Part shown: positions 15,814-25,354 of the stretch, piece after piece
How positions within the stretch are numbered: position 1 is the stretch's first letter
Layout: each line of letters opens with the position of its first letter
Source: Ignavibacteria bacterium UBA2360
GTDB lineage: Bacteria > Bacteroidota > Ignavibacteria > Tepidaquicellales > OLB5
Length of the DNA stretch: 64,000 nt
NCBI GenBank assembly: GCA_002344125.1
Contig: DDTQ01000006.1
Coordinates: 1 to 64,000, forward strand
Direction: 5' to 3'
Made by a program: the position numbers and the translations under genes
The notes under the pieces: model-generated
Databases searched by the model: none
The model's input: only the letters and a program-made list of their open reading frames with translations
Told to the model about the DNA's origin: nothing

Positions 15814-17037
15814 TCAAAAATTGCTTACATCCCTGCCGAATACAAATGTTTTGAACCAGTCAAACAATACCAGGATCTTATTTTTCAAACTTACCAGTTT
15901 GGTAACATAAATGCTTCTCCAGAATAACCAGGTTGTAAATCCGCTGCCTTTATACTGGCTCGTATTGGCTAAAGCTTTATGACTGCCAATGTACGCAAGC
16001 ATACCAAGATCATTGAATTTGAAGGGCTTAACGTGCTTTCCTTTGGTAAGCTTGTTCAGCGCTTTACCTATATATTTTCCCTGGCTTTGCGCTACCTGCG
16101 CTGTTACAGGGAACGGTTCACCGGGAATCTCTGTGCAGTCACCTATCGCGTATATATTTTCGGTTCCGCTTACCCTTAGGTACTCATCAATAACAAGTTT
16201 CTGCCGTTTATTCTTAAGCAAAGTGCTCTCCCTGATAAGGTTAGTGGCAGTATTGCCTGCGGCCCAAACGAGCAGCCCGTAATCAAAATGACTGCCGTCA
16301 TTAACAAATATTTCCTTTTCTGTAACCCTGGTAATATAAGAATTTGTCCTAACGTTAATCTTTTGGCGTTTGAATATTTTGAGGGTATATTCTGAAAGTT
16401 TCTCATCAAATGTGTTAAGCAGCTTGGTTCCGGCTTCGATAAGTATAACTTCTATCCTGTTGGCCAGATCAGGATACTTCTTCCGGACATCTTCATCTAT
16501 AAAATCGTGCAGCTCCGCTGCGAATTCAACTCCGGTTGGGCCGCCTCCGCAAACAACAAACCTAAGATAGCACTTTATTTCATCTTCACTCAGCCCGGGT
16601 ATTGAAGCATTCTCGAAACAATCAATTACTTTGCTTCTTATTTTCCGGGCGTCTGCAACTTCACGCAGAAAGTAAGCGTATTTATCAACACCCTCAATGT
16701 TGTATGAGTTTGTAATTTCGCCAACAGAAATGATCAGGATATCGTAACCAAGGGTAAACGTCCTTTTGGTATCGGGGTCTTCGCAATAGAGCGTTTTATT
16801 TATTTCGTCTATCCTGTTACATAAAGCCTGAATATAAACGGTGTTCTTTATATTCCTGATGGGTTCTATAATACTTCTGAATTCAATTGTACCAACGGTA
16901 GTACTTGGAAGCAGGGGTGTAAACAAGAAGTGGTTTCGCGGACTTACAATTGTGATATCAAACTTATCAGTATCAAGTTCTTTCGCCGCGCTGAACGCGC
17001 CAAAGCCGCTTCCTAAGACAACAAGTTTCTTTTTCAT
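15814..17037 (-). CDS. ndh: Type II NADH dehydrogenase (NDH-2)
   Basis: A 407-aa FAD-dependent oxidoreductase that passes electrons from NADH to quinone without pumping protons. The FAD-binding motif GSGFGAFSAA is at about 9-18, the NAD-binding motif CGGGPTGVEFAAEL at about 163-176, followed by VWAAGNTA and the FAD-contacting 'YAIGDCTEIPGEPFPVTAQV' near 295. The C-terminal ~55 residues (TWLFWRSIYVTKLVSLKNKI) form the amphipathic membrane-binding segment of NDH-2. It is a peripheral membrane enzyme on the cytoplasmic side and stands alone transcriptionally. Confidence 0.92.
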   Translation of the reverse strand: MKKKLVVLGSGFGAFSAAKELDTDKFDITIVSPRNHFLFTPLLPSTTVGTIEFRSIIEPIRNIKNTVYIQALCNRIDEINKTLYCEDPDTKRTFTLGYDILIISVGEITNSYNIEGVDKYAYFLREVADARKIRSKVIDCFENASIPGLSEDEIKCYLRFVVCGGGPTGVEFAAELHDFIDEDVRKKYPDLANRIEVILIEAGTKLLNTFDEKLSEYTLKIFKRQKINVRTNSYITRVTEKEIFVNDGSHFDYGLLVWAAGNTATNLIRESTLLKNKRQKLVIDEYLRVSGTENIYAIGDCTEIPGEPFPVTAQVAQSQGKYIGKALNKLTKGKHVKPFKFNDLGMLAYIGSHKALANTSQYKGSGFTTWLFWRSIYVTKLVSLKNKILVLFDWFKTFVFGRDVSNF

Positions 17038-17209
17038 CTTTTTGTTTAACCTTTTCTATACAAAAATAGCAAGATTAAATATAAGTTTATACGCAATAAA
17101 ACCGGTTTTTTGAGTTTTAAATGGAATTTAAAACGGTGAAATGAGGTTAAGTCAGTTTTCATAAAATTTATATATATATTTGTAAATTCAAACGAAACAT
17201 GATCATTAA

Positions 17210-17629
17210 ATGAAAACATACAGAAAAGAACTATGGTTCTCCGCGCCTCAAAGAAGGTCATACACTAACATCACCCGTGATATAGATGAGTGCCTGAATG
17301 AAAGCGGCATTAAAGAGGGTATCCTGTTATGTAATGCTATGCATATAACGGCCAGTGTTTTTATCAATGATGATGAAAGAGGACTGCACGGTGATTTTGA
17401 AAAATGGCTGGAAAAATTAGCCCCAGAAAAACCATACTCGCAGTATGCGCATAACAACACCGGAGAAGATAACGCAGACGCTCACCTGAAAAGAAGTATA
17501 ATGGGCAGGGAAGTGGTGGTGGCAATTACCAACGGAAAACTTGATTTCGGGCCATGGGAACAGATATTTTATGGTGAGTTTGATGGTAACAGAAAAAAAA
17601 GAGTACTGGTCAAAATTATCGGTGAGTAA
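17210..17629 (+). CDS. yjbQ: YjbQ family protein (secondary thiamine-phosphate synthase-like)
   Basis: A 139-aa protein of the UPF0047/YjbQ family. Conserved blocks visible: [13 protein letters not shown] (about 43-55), [16 protein letters not shown] and the C-terminal [16 protein letters not shown]. Members show weak thiamine-phosphate synthase activity, but the physiological role is uncertain. The thiamine locus of this window is 18 kb away, so context does not decide. A TATATTTG box lies about 28 nt before the ATG and may be the promoter -7 element. Confidence 0.9.
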   Translation: MKTYRKELWFSAPQRRSYTNITRDIDECLNESGIKEGILLCNAMHITASVFINDDERGLHGDFEKWLEKLAPEKPYSQYAHNNTGEDNADAHLKRSIMGREVVVAITNGKLDFGPWEQIFYGEFDGNRKKRVLVKIIGE

Positions 17630-17647
17630 AATATGCTGTGTTATAAG

Positions 17648-19774
17648 CTACCTTCTTGATTTATAGATCGCCTCTTCAAATGTAATAATAAATTCAGTAC
17701 CTTTTTCAGGGGCTGAATTAACTTCCATGGTACCGTTAAGCTGCTTTGTAAGCAATGTTACAAGCTGGATCCCCAGCGTGTCTGATTTTACCAGATCGGT
17801 TTCGGCTGCGGTTCCTATTCCGTTATCTTTAACGGTCAACTTATATTTGTTATCCTGAACGTGGACAACTGAGATATCAATTATTCCTGCTCTCCCATCA
17901 GGGAAAGCGTACTTAACGGAGTTTGAAACCAGTTCATTTATTATCAGGCCGCAAGGTATGGCTGTATCTATATTAAGTTTAAGCTCGCCGATCTCAGTAT
18001 TAAACCTTACATTTCTTAACTTATAACCATATGTACTCTGGAAATTCTCGATCAGGTTTTTGGTATATTCGCCAAACTGGATATACTCATAATCTTTGGA
18101 ATTATAAATTTTGGTGTGAACAATTGCCATTGATTGTATCCTGCCGCCGGTTTCCCTCAGCATTTCAAGCATCTTTTCATCCTGCAAATATCTTGATTGC
18201 AGCTTTATAAGGCTTGACATAACCTGAAGATTGTTTTTTACCCTGTGATGAACTTCCTGCAGCAGTATTTCTTTCTCCTTCAGAGATTTTGTAACTTCCG
18301 AATATAAATATGAGTTTTCAAGAGCTATAGCCGCCTGCGAACCTATTGTGGTTAAAAGCTCAAGCTGAGATTGGGTGAAAGCATTTTCTAACCGGTAGTT
18401 CTGTATAGTTATCACACCCAGCACTTTTTCACCGGCCAGCATTGGGGATGCTATCAATGATTTTGCATCGTTTTCTTTGGCCTTAATTCCCATGAAACTA
18501 AGCGAGGTCTCAAGGTTTTCATTCAATATCATTCCTTTCCTGGACCTGATGATGAATTCTGTGAACTCAGAGCCGAATTCCCGTCCCGGAATATCAAGCT
18601 TTTCATTATCTTTAAAATAGAACGGGTATGTTATTTTGTTTTCAGGTTCGTTGTAAAGGGCTACATAAATGTTCTGTCCCGCAAAGAGCTTTAAAAGCAT
18701 ATTACCTATATCTTCTATCAGCGCGGGAGGCTCGGCGAGTCTGCTTAATGTTCTGCCAAAATGATATATTGCCGAAAGTTCTCTGTTCTTGTTGATCAAC
18801 TCTTCTTCAAAGAGCTTCTTCTCGGTTATATCTGTCACAAATCCTTCGGTTGCGATAAGCTCATCATTTTCATTATAAACGCCGCGGCCCTGTTCCCACA
18901 CCCATTTTATCTTTCCTTCGGCTGTGCTTATCCTGTAATTTATCTGGTAAGGCTTTTTCGATGCTAAAGCCTCTGAAATGATCTTCCTTCCGGTTGTCTT
19001 ATCATCTTCATTCACCATCATGGAGTAGTAGAGCACCTTGTTCTTAACAAGCTCTTCAGGCTTATGACCTGAAAGGTCGTAAACACCTTCGCTGATATAC
19101 TGAATTGACCAGGTATCGCCCTCTTTGTTCACTCTGTAAACATAACCGGGCAGGTTGCTGATAAGCGTTGAAAGGAATCTCTGGCTTTCATGGAAATCTC
19201 TTTCTTTGTTCTTGCCGAAATCTATTTCAATTGAAGTTGAAACAAGGGTTGATATTGCCGTAGCGAAGTCTATTTCTACGCGTTTCCAGTTCCTTTGCTT
19301 ATCCTGTTCTTCGTGGCAAATTATACCGATAATTTCTCCGTTCAGATAAATTGGTACATCCATCATTGAAAATATCCCGCGCGGCTTCAGGTATGTTTCG
19401 CTTAGTTCTTTTGTAAGCGGGTCAGTTTGAGCATTATCTGCGGCAATGTAGAGCTTTGTTTCTATTGCTTTAAAATATTCCGGATACACTGTAACTGAGA
19501 GGGTGGTTTCGTTGGCAAATTCACCGTATTTTTTCAGGTAAAGATAGTCGCAGTATATCGAGGTTCTGCCTTCATCAAAAAACCAAATAGAAACCCTTTC
19601 AATATCCAGAGAGTTGGCAACAACATCAAGTACTTTTTTGAGGAAAACATGGAGATCTGCTTTATCCATTTTTTTCAGATCAAGCAGAACTGAGTGGTAA
19701 TGAGAAGAGAACTCCGAAGGACCGTGCTCAGCAGAAAAACTATCAAACCGGCTATTTAAATTGTTAAAATCCAA
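17648..19774 (-). CDS. GAF-PAS-GAF sensor histidine kinase (HisKA_2 type)
   Basis: A 708-aa soluble sensor kinase without membrane segments. Apparent order: GAF (about 30-180), PAS (about 195-325; YRISTAEGKIKWVWEQGRG and VTDITEKK), GAF (about 340-490), dimerisation/phosphoacceptor HisKA_2 (about 505-580) with HHRVKNNLQVMSSLIKLQSR (preceded by LLQEV), and HATPase (about 600-705) with INELVSNSVKYAFPDGRAG and DNGIG. HisKA_2 kinases often signal to separate response regulators; none is adjacent, so the partner is unknown. The stimulus is presumably cytoplasmic, sensed by the GAF/PAS domains. Confidence 0.92.
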   Translation of the reverse strand: MDFNNLNSRFDSFSAEHGPSEFSSHYHSVLLDLKKMDKADLHVFLKKVLDVVANSLDIERVSIWFFDEGRTSIYCDYLYLKKYGEFANETTLSVTVYPEYFKAIETKLYIAADNAQTDPLTKELSETYLKPRGIFSMMDVPIYLNGEIIGIICHEEQDKQRNWKRVEIDFATAISTLVSTSIEIDFGKNKERDFHESQRFLSTLISNLPGYVYRVNKEGDTWSIQYISEGVYDLSGHKPEELVKNKVLYYSMMVNEDDKTTGRKIISEALASKKPYQINYRISTAEGKIKWVWEQGRGVYNENDELIATEGFVTDITEKKLFEEELINKNRELSAIYHFGRTLSRLAEPPALIEDIGNMLLKLFAGQNIYVALYNEPENKITYPFYFKDNEKLDIPGREFGSEFTEFIIRSRKGMILNENLETSLSFMGIKAKENDAKSLIASPMLAGEKVLGVITIQNYRLENAFTQSQLELLTTIGSQAAIALENSYLYSEVTKSLKEKEILLQEVHHRVKNNLQVMSSLIKLQSRYLQDEKMLEMLRETGGRIQSMAIVHTKIYNSKDYEYIQFGEYTKNLIENFQSTYGYKLRNVRFNTEIGELKLNIDTAIPCGLIINELVSNSVKYAFPDGRAGIIDISVVHVQDNKYKLTVKDNGIGTAAETDLVKSDTLGIQLVTLLTKQLNGTMEVNSAPEKGTEFIITFEEAIYKSRR

Positions 19775-19831
19775 TTAATCTAAGCGTTTAATTGACGCGA
19801 TCTCTGTGATTTTGCATTTTTCCGCAAAAAA

Positions 19832-19865
19832 AAGAAGAGCGTTATTTTAAAATAACACTCTTCTT
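19832..19865. terminator. Intrinsic terminator
   Basis: AAGAAGAG (19832-19839)/CTCTTCTT (19858-19865) and GTTATTTT/AAAATAAC form a long stem with one C/A mismatch, flanked by an A-run on the left that becomes a U-tract for the minus strand. It ends the T9SS gene at 19895-20836. Confidence 0.75.
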
Positions 19866-19894
19866 TATCAAAGTAAACTGTATTTTCAGTGATT

Positions 19895-20836
19895 TTATTT
19901 AACCAGGAACATTTTCTTGGTATCTGTAAATTCACCTGCTGTTATCCTGTAGAAATATAATCCGCTGCTGAAATTTGAGGCATTCCAGTTGATTATGTAT
20001 GTGCCCGCTGATCTTTGTTCGTTAACCAGTGCAGCAACTTCCTTACCAAGTACATCAAATATCTTTATTGATACGTTAGCATCCTTTGGTATGGAGTATT
20101 CTATCGTAGTAGTCGGATTGAACGGATTTGGATAGTTTTGGCTTAGTTCGAAATTTTTCGGAACAAGGTAATCTTCAACACTTGGCAATGTGCCCGGCCT
20201 GTTATCCTCGTCAACTATCAGGTCAATTACGCCGTCTGAGCTGTAATCAAGTGATTTGTATGTTGCCGCGGAAATCTGATTGGAAATTCTCAAAACCAAA
20301 ACTCTTGCTTTAAATAAAACCATTTCAACCAGTGCAAGTAATTTCTGGTTATTATTCAGCCTGGTTTGAGCTTTGTTTAAACGCTGTATAAGCTGGTTGC
20401 CCTGCGACTGTGAAATATCCTCATCAGCAATAAGATCAATCACACCGTCAGTCAGATTGATTAAACTTCCGACCGCGTCTGCAGCTTGTGTTGTGAATGA
20501 AAAATACGCGGATGGAGCGCTCCAGCCCTGATTATTGCAGGCAAAAACCCTCCAATAATAAGTGGTGTTCATTTCAGTTTCTGAAGCGGGAATATCAAAA
20601 TGAGATGTAGGCGCGTTGCATGTACCTGTAAACTTATCAGGACTCGTTGTATCAGTGTAAATTTCTACCCTGTAACAAATTGCACCCTGAACGTTATTCC
20701 ATTCCAGTGTTACCGGAGCAAGCGCAACATCAACATCTTTTGGCGGCTCTACCAGGATTGGTGAACTCGGCTGCGCAAGCGATGTAATGGTTACTATAGA
20801 TAGTAATCCGATGAAGAACAGTAAATTCTTTTTCAT
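19895..20836 (-). CDS. T9SS-exported fibronectin III-like protein
   Basis: A 313-aa exported protein. Signal peptide about 1-21 (ends SLAQ). About 23-115 is a fibronectin type III-like fold (LEWNNVQGAICYRVEIYTD, 'YYWRVFACNNQGWSAPSAYFSF'). The middle (about 118-215) carries two copies of a DGVIDLI.DED motif (near 128 and 202) separated by a helical stretch; the acidic pattern could bind calcium. The last ~85 residues are a T9SS sorting domain with NYPNPFNP, GKEVAALVNE, SGLYFYRI and KKMFLVK. Function unknown; it is presumably surface-attached. A terminator follows and YggX lies upstream with a 111-nt gap. Confidence 0.85.
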   Translation of the reverse strand: MKKNLLFFIGLLSIVTITSLAQPSSPILVEPPKDVDVALAPVTLEWNNVQGAICYRVEIYTDTTSPDKFTGTCNAPTSHFDIPASETEMNTTYYWRVFACNNQGWSAPSAYFSFTTQAADAVGSLINLTDGVIDLIADEDISQSQGNQLIQRLNKAQTRLNNNQKLLALVEMVLFKARVLVLRISNQISAATYKSLDYSSDGVIDLIVDEDNRPGTLPSVEDYLVPKNFELSQNYPNPFNPTTTIEYSIPKDANVSIKIFDVLGKEVAALVNEQRSAGTYIINWNASNFSSGLYFYRITAGEFTDTKKMFLVK

Positions 20837-20947
20837 GCCGTTTTTAATTTAAATTTATCCCCTACTTGTTCCTAATATAATTATAAATGTTCTAAAATCA
20901 AGCATAATTTTCTGAAAAAACTAACGTGAAAAAGCTATTTTTAGAGA

Positions 20948-21220
20948 TTATTTTTCCGGAACGTAGCCATCCGGCATCTTATAATTATCTGAAAAGAAGA
21001 ATTCATCAGCTTTTTGTTCAAATACCTGGTCAGCCATCGGACTTGTAAGATCAAGTCTGTATTCATTAATCACCATCTTGAAATGTTCAAGAAACTCCTG
21101 CCAGGCCTGTTTTGACACATTTTCGTAGATTCGCTGACCCAGTTCATTTGGCAGCGGTGGAGCATCCAATCCCGGCAATTCTGCTCCTAATTTAATGCAT
21201 TTAACAGTGCGATCGCTCAT
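20948..21220 (-). CDS. yggX: YggX-like Fe(2+)-trafficking / oxidative damage protection protein
   Basis: A 90-aa protein matching the YggX family over its whole length: N-terminal VKCIKLGAELPGLD with the conserved Cys (residue 8), 'ELGQRIYENVSKQAWQEFLE', 'MVINEYRLDL' and the C-terminal 'GYVPEK'. YggX contributes to resistance of iron-sulfur proteins to oxidants and is proposed to traffic ferrous iron in the cytoplasm. The family is best known from Proteobacteria, so its presence here may reflect transfer or a wider range than commonly noted. Confidence 0.85.
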   Translation of the reverse strand: MSDRTVKCIKLGAELPGLDAPPLPNELGQRIYENVSKQAWQEFLEHFKMVINEYRLDLTSPMADQVFEQKADEFFFSDNYKMPDGYVPEK

Positions 21221-21413
21221 TGTTTACCTTAATTTAGTTTACATAAATATGCCAAATTTTGATAATATTTAATATGAAAATATTTGTATAGATTAAGTGT
21301 TGTAAGCAATTACGCATAGGATGACTAAAGTCATAGCATGAGTTTTTTTAAAATTCAGGTAGGGATTAGTTTATAAATTAAAATTTAAATTTATTATAAC
21401 CATTTTTGCTGGA

Positions 21414-23219
21414 ATGAGAATATTTCTTATAATTTTAATACTCGGATCAATTACACAAATGACAAAAGCTAAAACCAATTCAAACGGCAAAAACATTGCG
21501 GTAGAATATACCGTTTCAATGCCGGAACCCTCATCACATTTTTTTCATGTAAAAATTGAGTTGAAAAATATTTCCGCTTCGCAGAAAAATATTGAGCTTA
21601 AAATGCCGGCGTGGCGCTCGGGAAGATATTTCATCTTTGATTTTTCCGGCAGTGTACAGGAATTTTCTGCGGTTAACGAAAAAGGAAAATCCCTTAAGTG
21701 GAATATGACCGATAAATCCACATGGCTGATAGAACGAAAAGGCAGTTCTGTTATTGTAAATTATAGAGTCTTCGCCAATGATTTTCTTTCACGTACACGC
21801 GGACTTGATGAAGAACATGCGTTCATAAACAACCTGGCGGTTTTTATGTTCGCGCCAAAGTTTTACAATAAGCCGTTGACCCTTAAGGTTATCCCGTATG
21901 ATAACTGGCATGTTACAACCGGAATGGATATTTACAATAATGAACCAAATACTTTCTACGCGCCAAATTATGATTACTTCGCGGATTGCCCTGTTGAAAT
22001 AGGTACACAAACTGATTTCAGTTTTGATGTAAGAGGATTTAAACATACAATTAGTTTCCAGGGGAAGGCGAACTACGATAAACAAAGGCTTATTAAGGAT
22101 TTTACAACAATTATCGAAAAGAACTTTGATTTTTGGGGAAGCGTTCCTTACAAACATTACACATTTATTGTGCATTGCTCGCCGCAAAGCGGCGGTGGTA
22201 CCGAACACATCAATTCCACGGTAGTTGGCGTTAAACCGCAGGCTTTTGATTCAGAAGCAGGGTATGAAGCTTTCCTCAGGCTTATTTCCCACGAGTTTTT
22301 CCATACGTGGAATGTTAAACAGCTGAAGCCCGCCGGCTTAACGCCGTATGACTGGACAAAGGAAAACTACACATCTGAGTTATGGATAGCCGAAGGCGGC
22401 ACCAGTTATTACGATGGGCTTATGCTGGTAAGAACGGGGCAAATGAGCGTAGAAAACTTTTATAAAGAGATAACAAACGGCGTAGATGAAGAACGCCGCA
22501 GACCCGGCAACAAAATTCAGCCTGTAGCGCACTCAAGCTTCGAAGCATGGGTGAAATTCTGGAAACGTTCGGCGAATTCTTACAATTCAGAATCAGACTA
22601 CTACTCCAAAGGTTCACATGTCTGCATTGTGTTGGATATGGAAATACGTAATGCATCAAAGAATGAATATTCGCTCGATGACGTATTCAAATATATGTAT
22701 AAAAAATTCCCGCTTGATGTAAAAGGCTATACCAACGAAGATTTCCGGAAAGCCTGCGAAAAATTCGCAGGAAAACCCCTTAAGCAGTTCTTTGAAGATT
22801 ACGTTTACGGCGTGAAGCCAATTGAATGGGAAAAATATCTTGGGTATGCGGGACTCCTGCTGACGCACAGCGATTCAGTTATTACACCAATAGTAGGCTT
22901 AAAGTGCTCTAAGAACGAAAATAAAATCATTATCGAAGATGTTATCTCCGGTTCATCCGCTGAAAAAAGCGGTTTGAAAAGCGGTGATGAAATTATCGCT
23001 TTTGACGGAAGACGGTTAAGCTATGAAGAAGCTGAAAAACGCATAAAAGAACTTAAAACCGGTGATAGAATAAATGTTACCGCTTTCCGCAATAATGATC
23101 TGATCGAAGCGAAGCTTAGTATGGAAGAGATCAAAATTTCCAATTATAAACTTGAGAGCTCTCCAAACATTACAGCTCTGCAAAAGAAAATATATGATAA
23201 GTGGCTTGAAGTAAAGTAG
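21414..23219 (+). CDS. Exported M61 family peptidase with PDZ domain
   Basis: A 601-aa exported zinc aminopeptidase of family M61 (glycyl aminopeptidase-like). The signal peptide covers about 1-20. An N-terminal beta-sandwich (about 25-175) precedes the catalytic domain with the zinc motif HEFFH (near 293, in LISHEFFHTWNVKQLKP) and the third ligand region 'ELWIAEGGTSYYDG' about 35 residues on. A PDZ domain is at about 500-580 (SGLKSGDEIIAFDGRRL). It likely removes N-terminal residues from peptides in the periplasm or outside. It is monocistronic by context. Confidence 0.92.
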   Translation: MRIFLIILILGSITQMTKAKTNSNGKNIAVEYTVSMPEPSSHFFHVKIELKNISASQKNIELKMPAWRSGRYFIFDFSGSVQEFSAVNEKGKSLKWNMTDKSTWLIERKGSSVIVNYRVFANDFLSRTRGLDEEHAFINNLAVFMFAPKFYNKPLTLKVIPYDNWHVTTGMDIYNNEPNTFYAPNYDYFADCPVEIGTQTDFSFDVRGFKHTISFQGKANYDKQRLIKDFTTIIEKNFDFWGSVPYKHYTFIVHCSPQSGGGTEHINSTVVGVKPQAFDSEAGYEAFLRLISHEFFHTWNVKQLKPAGLTPYDWTKENYTSELWIAEGGTSYYDGLMLVRTGQMSVENFYKEITNGVDEERRRPGNKIQPVAHSSFEAWVKFWKRSANSYNSESDYYSKGSHVCIVLDMEIRNASKNEYSLDDVFKYMYKKFPLDVKGYTNEDFRKACEKFAGKPLKQFFEDYVYGVKPIEWEKYLGYAGLLLTHSDSVITPIVGLKCSKNENKIIIEDVISGSSAEKSGLKSGDEIIAFDGRRLSYEEAEKRIKELKTGDRINVTAFRNNDLIEAKLSMEEIKISNYKLESSPNITALQKKIYDKWLEVK

Positions 23220-23341
23220 GAAGTGAAGTCATAAGTAAAGATTCGTGGACCTGGGGTGTACCGGAACGCCTTTCGTGGAGTGCTTCAACTGTGTTGATGC
23301 ATGCATTGAACTGCAGTAACAGTCAGGCGCAATTAAACCCA

Positions 23342-23365
23342 GTTGTTGGTGTTGTCACCAACAAC
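23342..23365. repeat. Perfect 10-bp hairpin inside a structured intergenic region
   Basis: GTTGTTGGTG (23342-23351) and CACCAACAAC (23356-23365) with loop TTGT. The gap 23220-23469 also holds CGCCT/AGGCG (near 23269 and 23326) enclosing TTCAA/TTGAA and GAACTGCAGTAACAGTCAGG, whose GAACTGC..ACAGTCAGG core resembles the repeat at 62788-62806. No U-tract and no open frame. It is probably a degenerate interspersed repeat. Confidence 0.5.
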
Positions 23366-23469
23366 AGCACAATTCACTAATCTAATCTTTCTCTATAACT
23401 TCCTGTGCATTTCTGCAATCCCGTGTGGCTCTGCTCACTAAAAAGCTATCTGTGAAATTATGTTAGAAC

Positions 23470-23739
23470 TTATAAGATTGTCATCCCTGTTATCAAAATG
23501 CCCAATTCTGTATATATATCTTTAATTATCGTTGACTCTTCTTTCTGCAGAATAGCTTTCACATTTTCATTATCTGTTTGTATTATCAAACGACTGCCGG
23601 CTCCGGATTCATCTTTTATCTTTATCACAGTATTGCCTATTTTGCCTCCCAATGAATTGAAATATTTGCCGTTCAGCAAACCCCAAACCTTATTTGTATT
23701 GCCAATATTTCTGAAAAACTTAAACAAATTATTAATCAA
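23470..23739 (-). CDS. Small hypothetical protein, 89 aa
   Basis: An 89-aa frame overlapping the end of the upstream lipoprotein gene by 8 nt on the same strand, which suggests translational coupling. The sequence (FKFFRNIGNTNKVWGLLNGK, later KIKDESGAGSRLIIQTDNEN) is compatible with a small soluble alpha/beta protein; no family recognised. Possibly a real operon partner of the lipoprotein, or a chance frame. Confidence 0.5.
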   Translation of the reverse strand: MINNLFKFFRNIGNTNKVWGLLNGKYFNSLGGKIGNTVIKIKDESGAGSRLIIQTDNENVKAILQKEESTIIKDIYTELGILITGMTIL

Positions 23740-24085
23740 GCCTTTCCTTATTACTTCCGGTCCAGTTCAGTAAGCCGGTGCGGACCTGTTCGCTTAATTG
23801 CGTCCAGCTGAAACGGGTCGGATTGTATTCATCGCCAAACAATACATACTGCATAGCAGTATTGTTATCCCTCACATCTACAACTATAGTGTAACGCTTC
23901 ATTTTAGGAACAATTCCAAGGTCATCCTGCAGCTTCACGAATATCGGATCATCGTCAGCATCAGCAAGCACACGGAAATACTTCGATGTTTTGAGATCAT
24001 TGGTATTCCTTGAGACTTTAGTACCGGAACAACCAAAAAGTGAAAAGGCAAAAATGAGAAATAACAATAAAGAAGTTGATTTCAT
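23732..24085 (-). CDS. Small lipoprotein, 117 aa
   Basis: A 117-aa protein with a lipoprotein signal peptide (MKSTSLLLFLIFAFSLFGC; lipobox LFGC, Cys19). The mature part (about 20-117) has no recognised domain; it contains alternating strands (RYTIVVDVRDNNTAMQYVLF). It should be attached to the inner or outer membrane. The downstream 89-aa frame overlaps its stop. Function unknown. Confidence 0.75.
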   Translation of the reverse strand: MKSTSLLLFLIFAFSLFGCSGTKVSRNTNDLKTSKYFRVLADADDDPIFVKLQDDLGIVPKMKRYTIVVDVRDNNTAMQYVLFGDEYNPTRFSWTQLSEQVRTGLLNWTGSNKERLD

Positions 24086-24108
24086 ATAAAATATTCTTCT
24101 ATAAGTTA

Positions 24109-24141
24109 AAACCTGCCAGGACTTGTAGACCTGGCAGGTTT
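24109..24141. terminator. Terminator-like hairpin
   Basis: AAACCTGCCAGG (24109-24120) and CCTGGCAGGTTT (24130-24141) form a perfect 12-bp stem with a 9-nt loop. For the minus strand the tail is GGTTTT then AACTT, for the plus strand GTTGGTTTA. It lies between the MoxR gene and the lipoprotein gene and probably ends the MoxR transcript. Confidence 0.6.
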
Positions 24142-24174
24142 GTTGGTTTAATATTGTACTGCAAATTCAGTCAA

Positions 24175-25209
24175 CTACTCACTGATCAGTTTTTCAATAA
24201 TATCAGTAGTCTTTATTCCGTCTGCTTCAGCGTTAAAGTTGGTTATTAATCTGTGACGTAATACCGGCTTAGCGACTGTTTTCACATCTTCAATTTCCGG
24301 GGAATATCTTCCGCTGAGGATTGCATTGGTCTTTGCTCCAAGTATTAAATACTGAGAAGCCCTGGGTCCCGCGCCCCATTCAAGCCAATCTTTAATATAC
24401 TTTTGTGTATTAGCGCCCGCGGGTCTGGTGCGGTTAACCAGATTAACGGTGTATTCAATCACATTATCAGCAACCGGTACTCTTTTAACAAGCTCCTGCA
24501 GCATTGTGATCTCGTCTTTCTTAAGTACAATATTCAGCTTGGGTGAATACATGCTTGTTGTATATTTAATGATATCCATTTCTTCGGTTATGCTGGGATA
24601 GTCCAGCCAGATATTGAACATAAACCTGTCAAGCTGCGCCTCAGGCAGGGGATAGGTTCCTTCGTGTTCGATCGGGTTCTGTGTTGCCAGAACAAAGAAC
24701 GGTTCATCAAGCGTATATGTTGTACCTGCTGCTGTAACCTTATGCTCCTGCATTGCCTCAAGCAAGGCTGATTGCGTTTTGGGAGGTGTGCGGTTTATTT
24801 CATCCGCTAAAACCATGTTGGCAAAAACGGGGCCGTGTATGAATTTAAAATTCTTTGAGCCTGTCGAACGGTTATCTTCAAGAATCTCTGTGCCAACTAT
24901 ATCACTCGGCATCAAATCCGGTGTGAACTGTATCCTTGAGAATTTCAATTCAAGTACGTCCGCAAGAGTCTTAACGAGCAGGGTTTTGGCAAGTCCGGGT
25001 ACGCCCACAAGCAAGCAGTGTCCACGAGCTAAAATCGCAATTATTATCTGGTCAATAATCGCATCCTGCCCAACAATAACCTTGGCAACTTCACTCTTAA
25101 GCTCCCTGTATTTTGTGTTGAGATACTTTACCAGCTCAACATCGTTTGCCGGTGTTTTGCCGTTAGTACTTAAAGAAGGCTTTGTTACTTCAGTTTTATT
25201 TTCTTCCAT
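24175..25209 (-). CDS. MoxR-family AAA ATPase
   Basis: A 344-aa AAA ATPase of the MoxR group. Walker A GVPGLAKT at about 69-76, Walker B LADEINR at about 134-140 followed by TPPKTQSALLEAMQE, and sensor motif ATQNPIEHEGTYPLPEAQLDRF near 178. MoxR ATPases act as chaperones in maturation of protein complexes and usually sit beside DUF58 and VWA genes. Here no DUF58/VWA partner is adjacent, which is unusual. The upstream neighbours on the same strand are three M16 peptidase genes, 145 nt away. Confidence 0.93.
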   Translation of the reverse strand: MEENKTEVTKPSLSTNGKTPANDVELVKYLNTKYRELKSEVAKVIVGQDAIIDQIIIAILARGHCLLVGVPGLAKTLLVKTLADVLELKFSRIQFTPDLMPSDIVGTEILEDNRSTGSKNFKFIHGPVFANMVLADEINRTPPKTQSALLEAMQEHKVTAAGTTYTLDEPFFVLATQNPIEHEGTYPLPEAQLDRFMFNIWLDYPSITEEMDIIKYTTSMYSPKLNIVLKKDEITMLQELVKRVPVADNVIEYTVNLVNRTRPAGANTQKYIKDWLEWGAGPRASQYLILGAKTNAILSGRYSPEIEDVKTVAKPVLRHRLITNFNAEADGIKTTDIIEKLISE

Positions 25210-25354
25210 TAAAAGTTATTTATCTGTAGATCCGTTTACTTGTTTAAATGGTATTTAATGAATATAATGCAGACGTAATCGTCTATTGTTCATTATCAAT
25301 TGCTCACAAGAAAATTACAATGTAATTTTCGGAAGTCCCGCCCTGGAGGGATTG

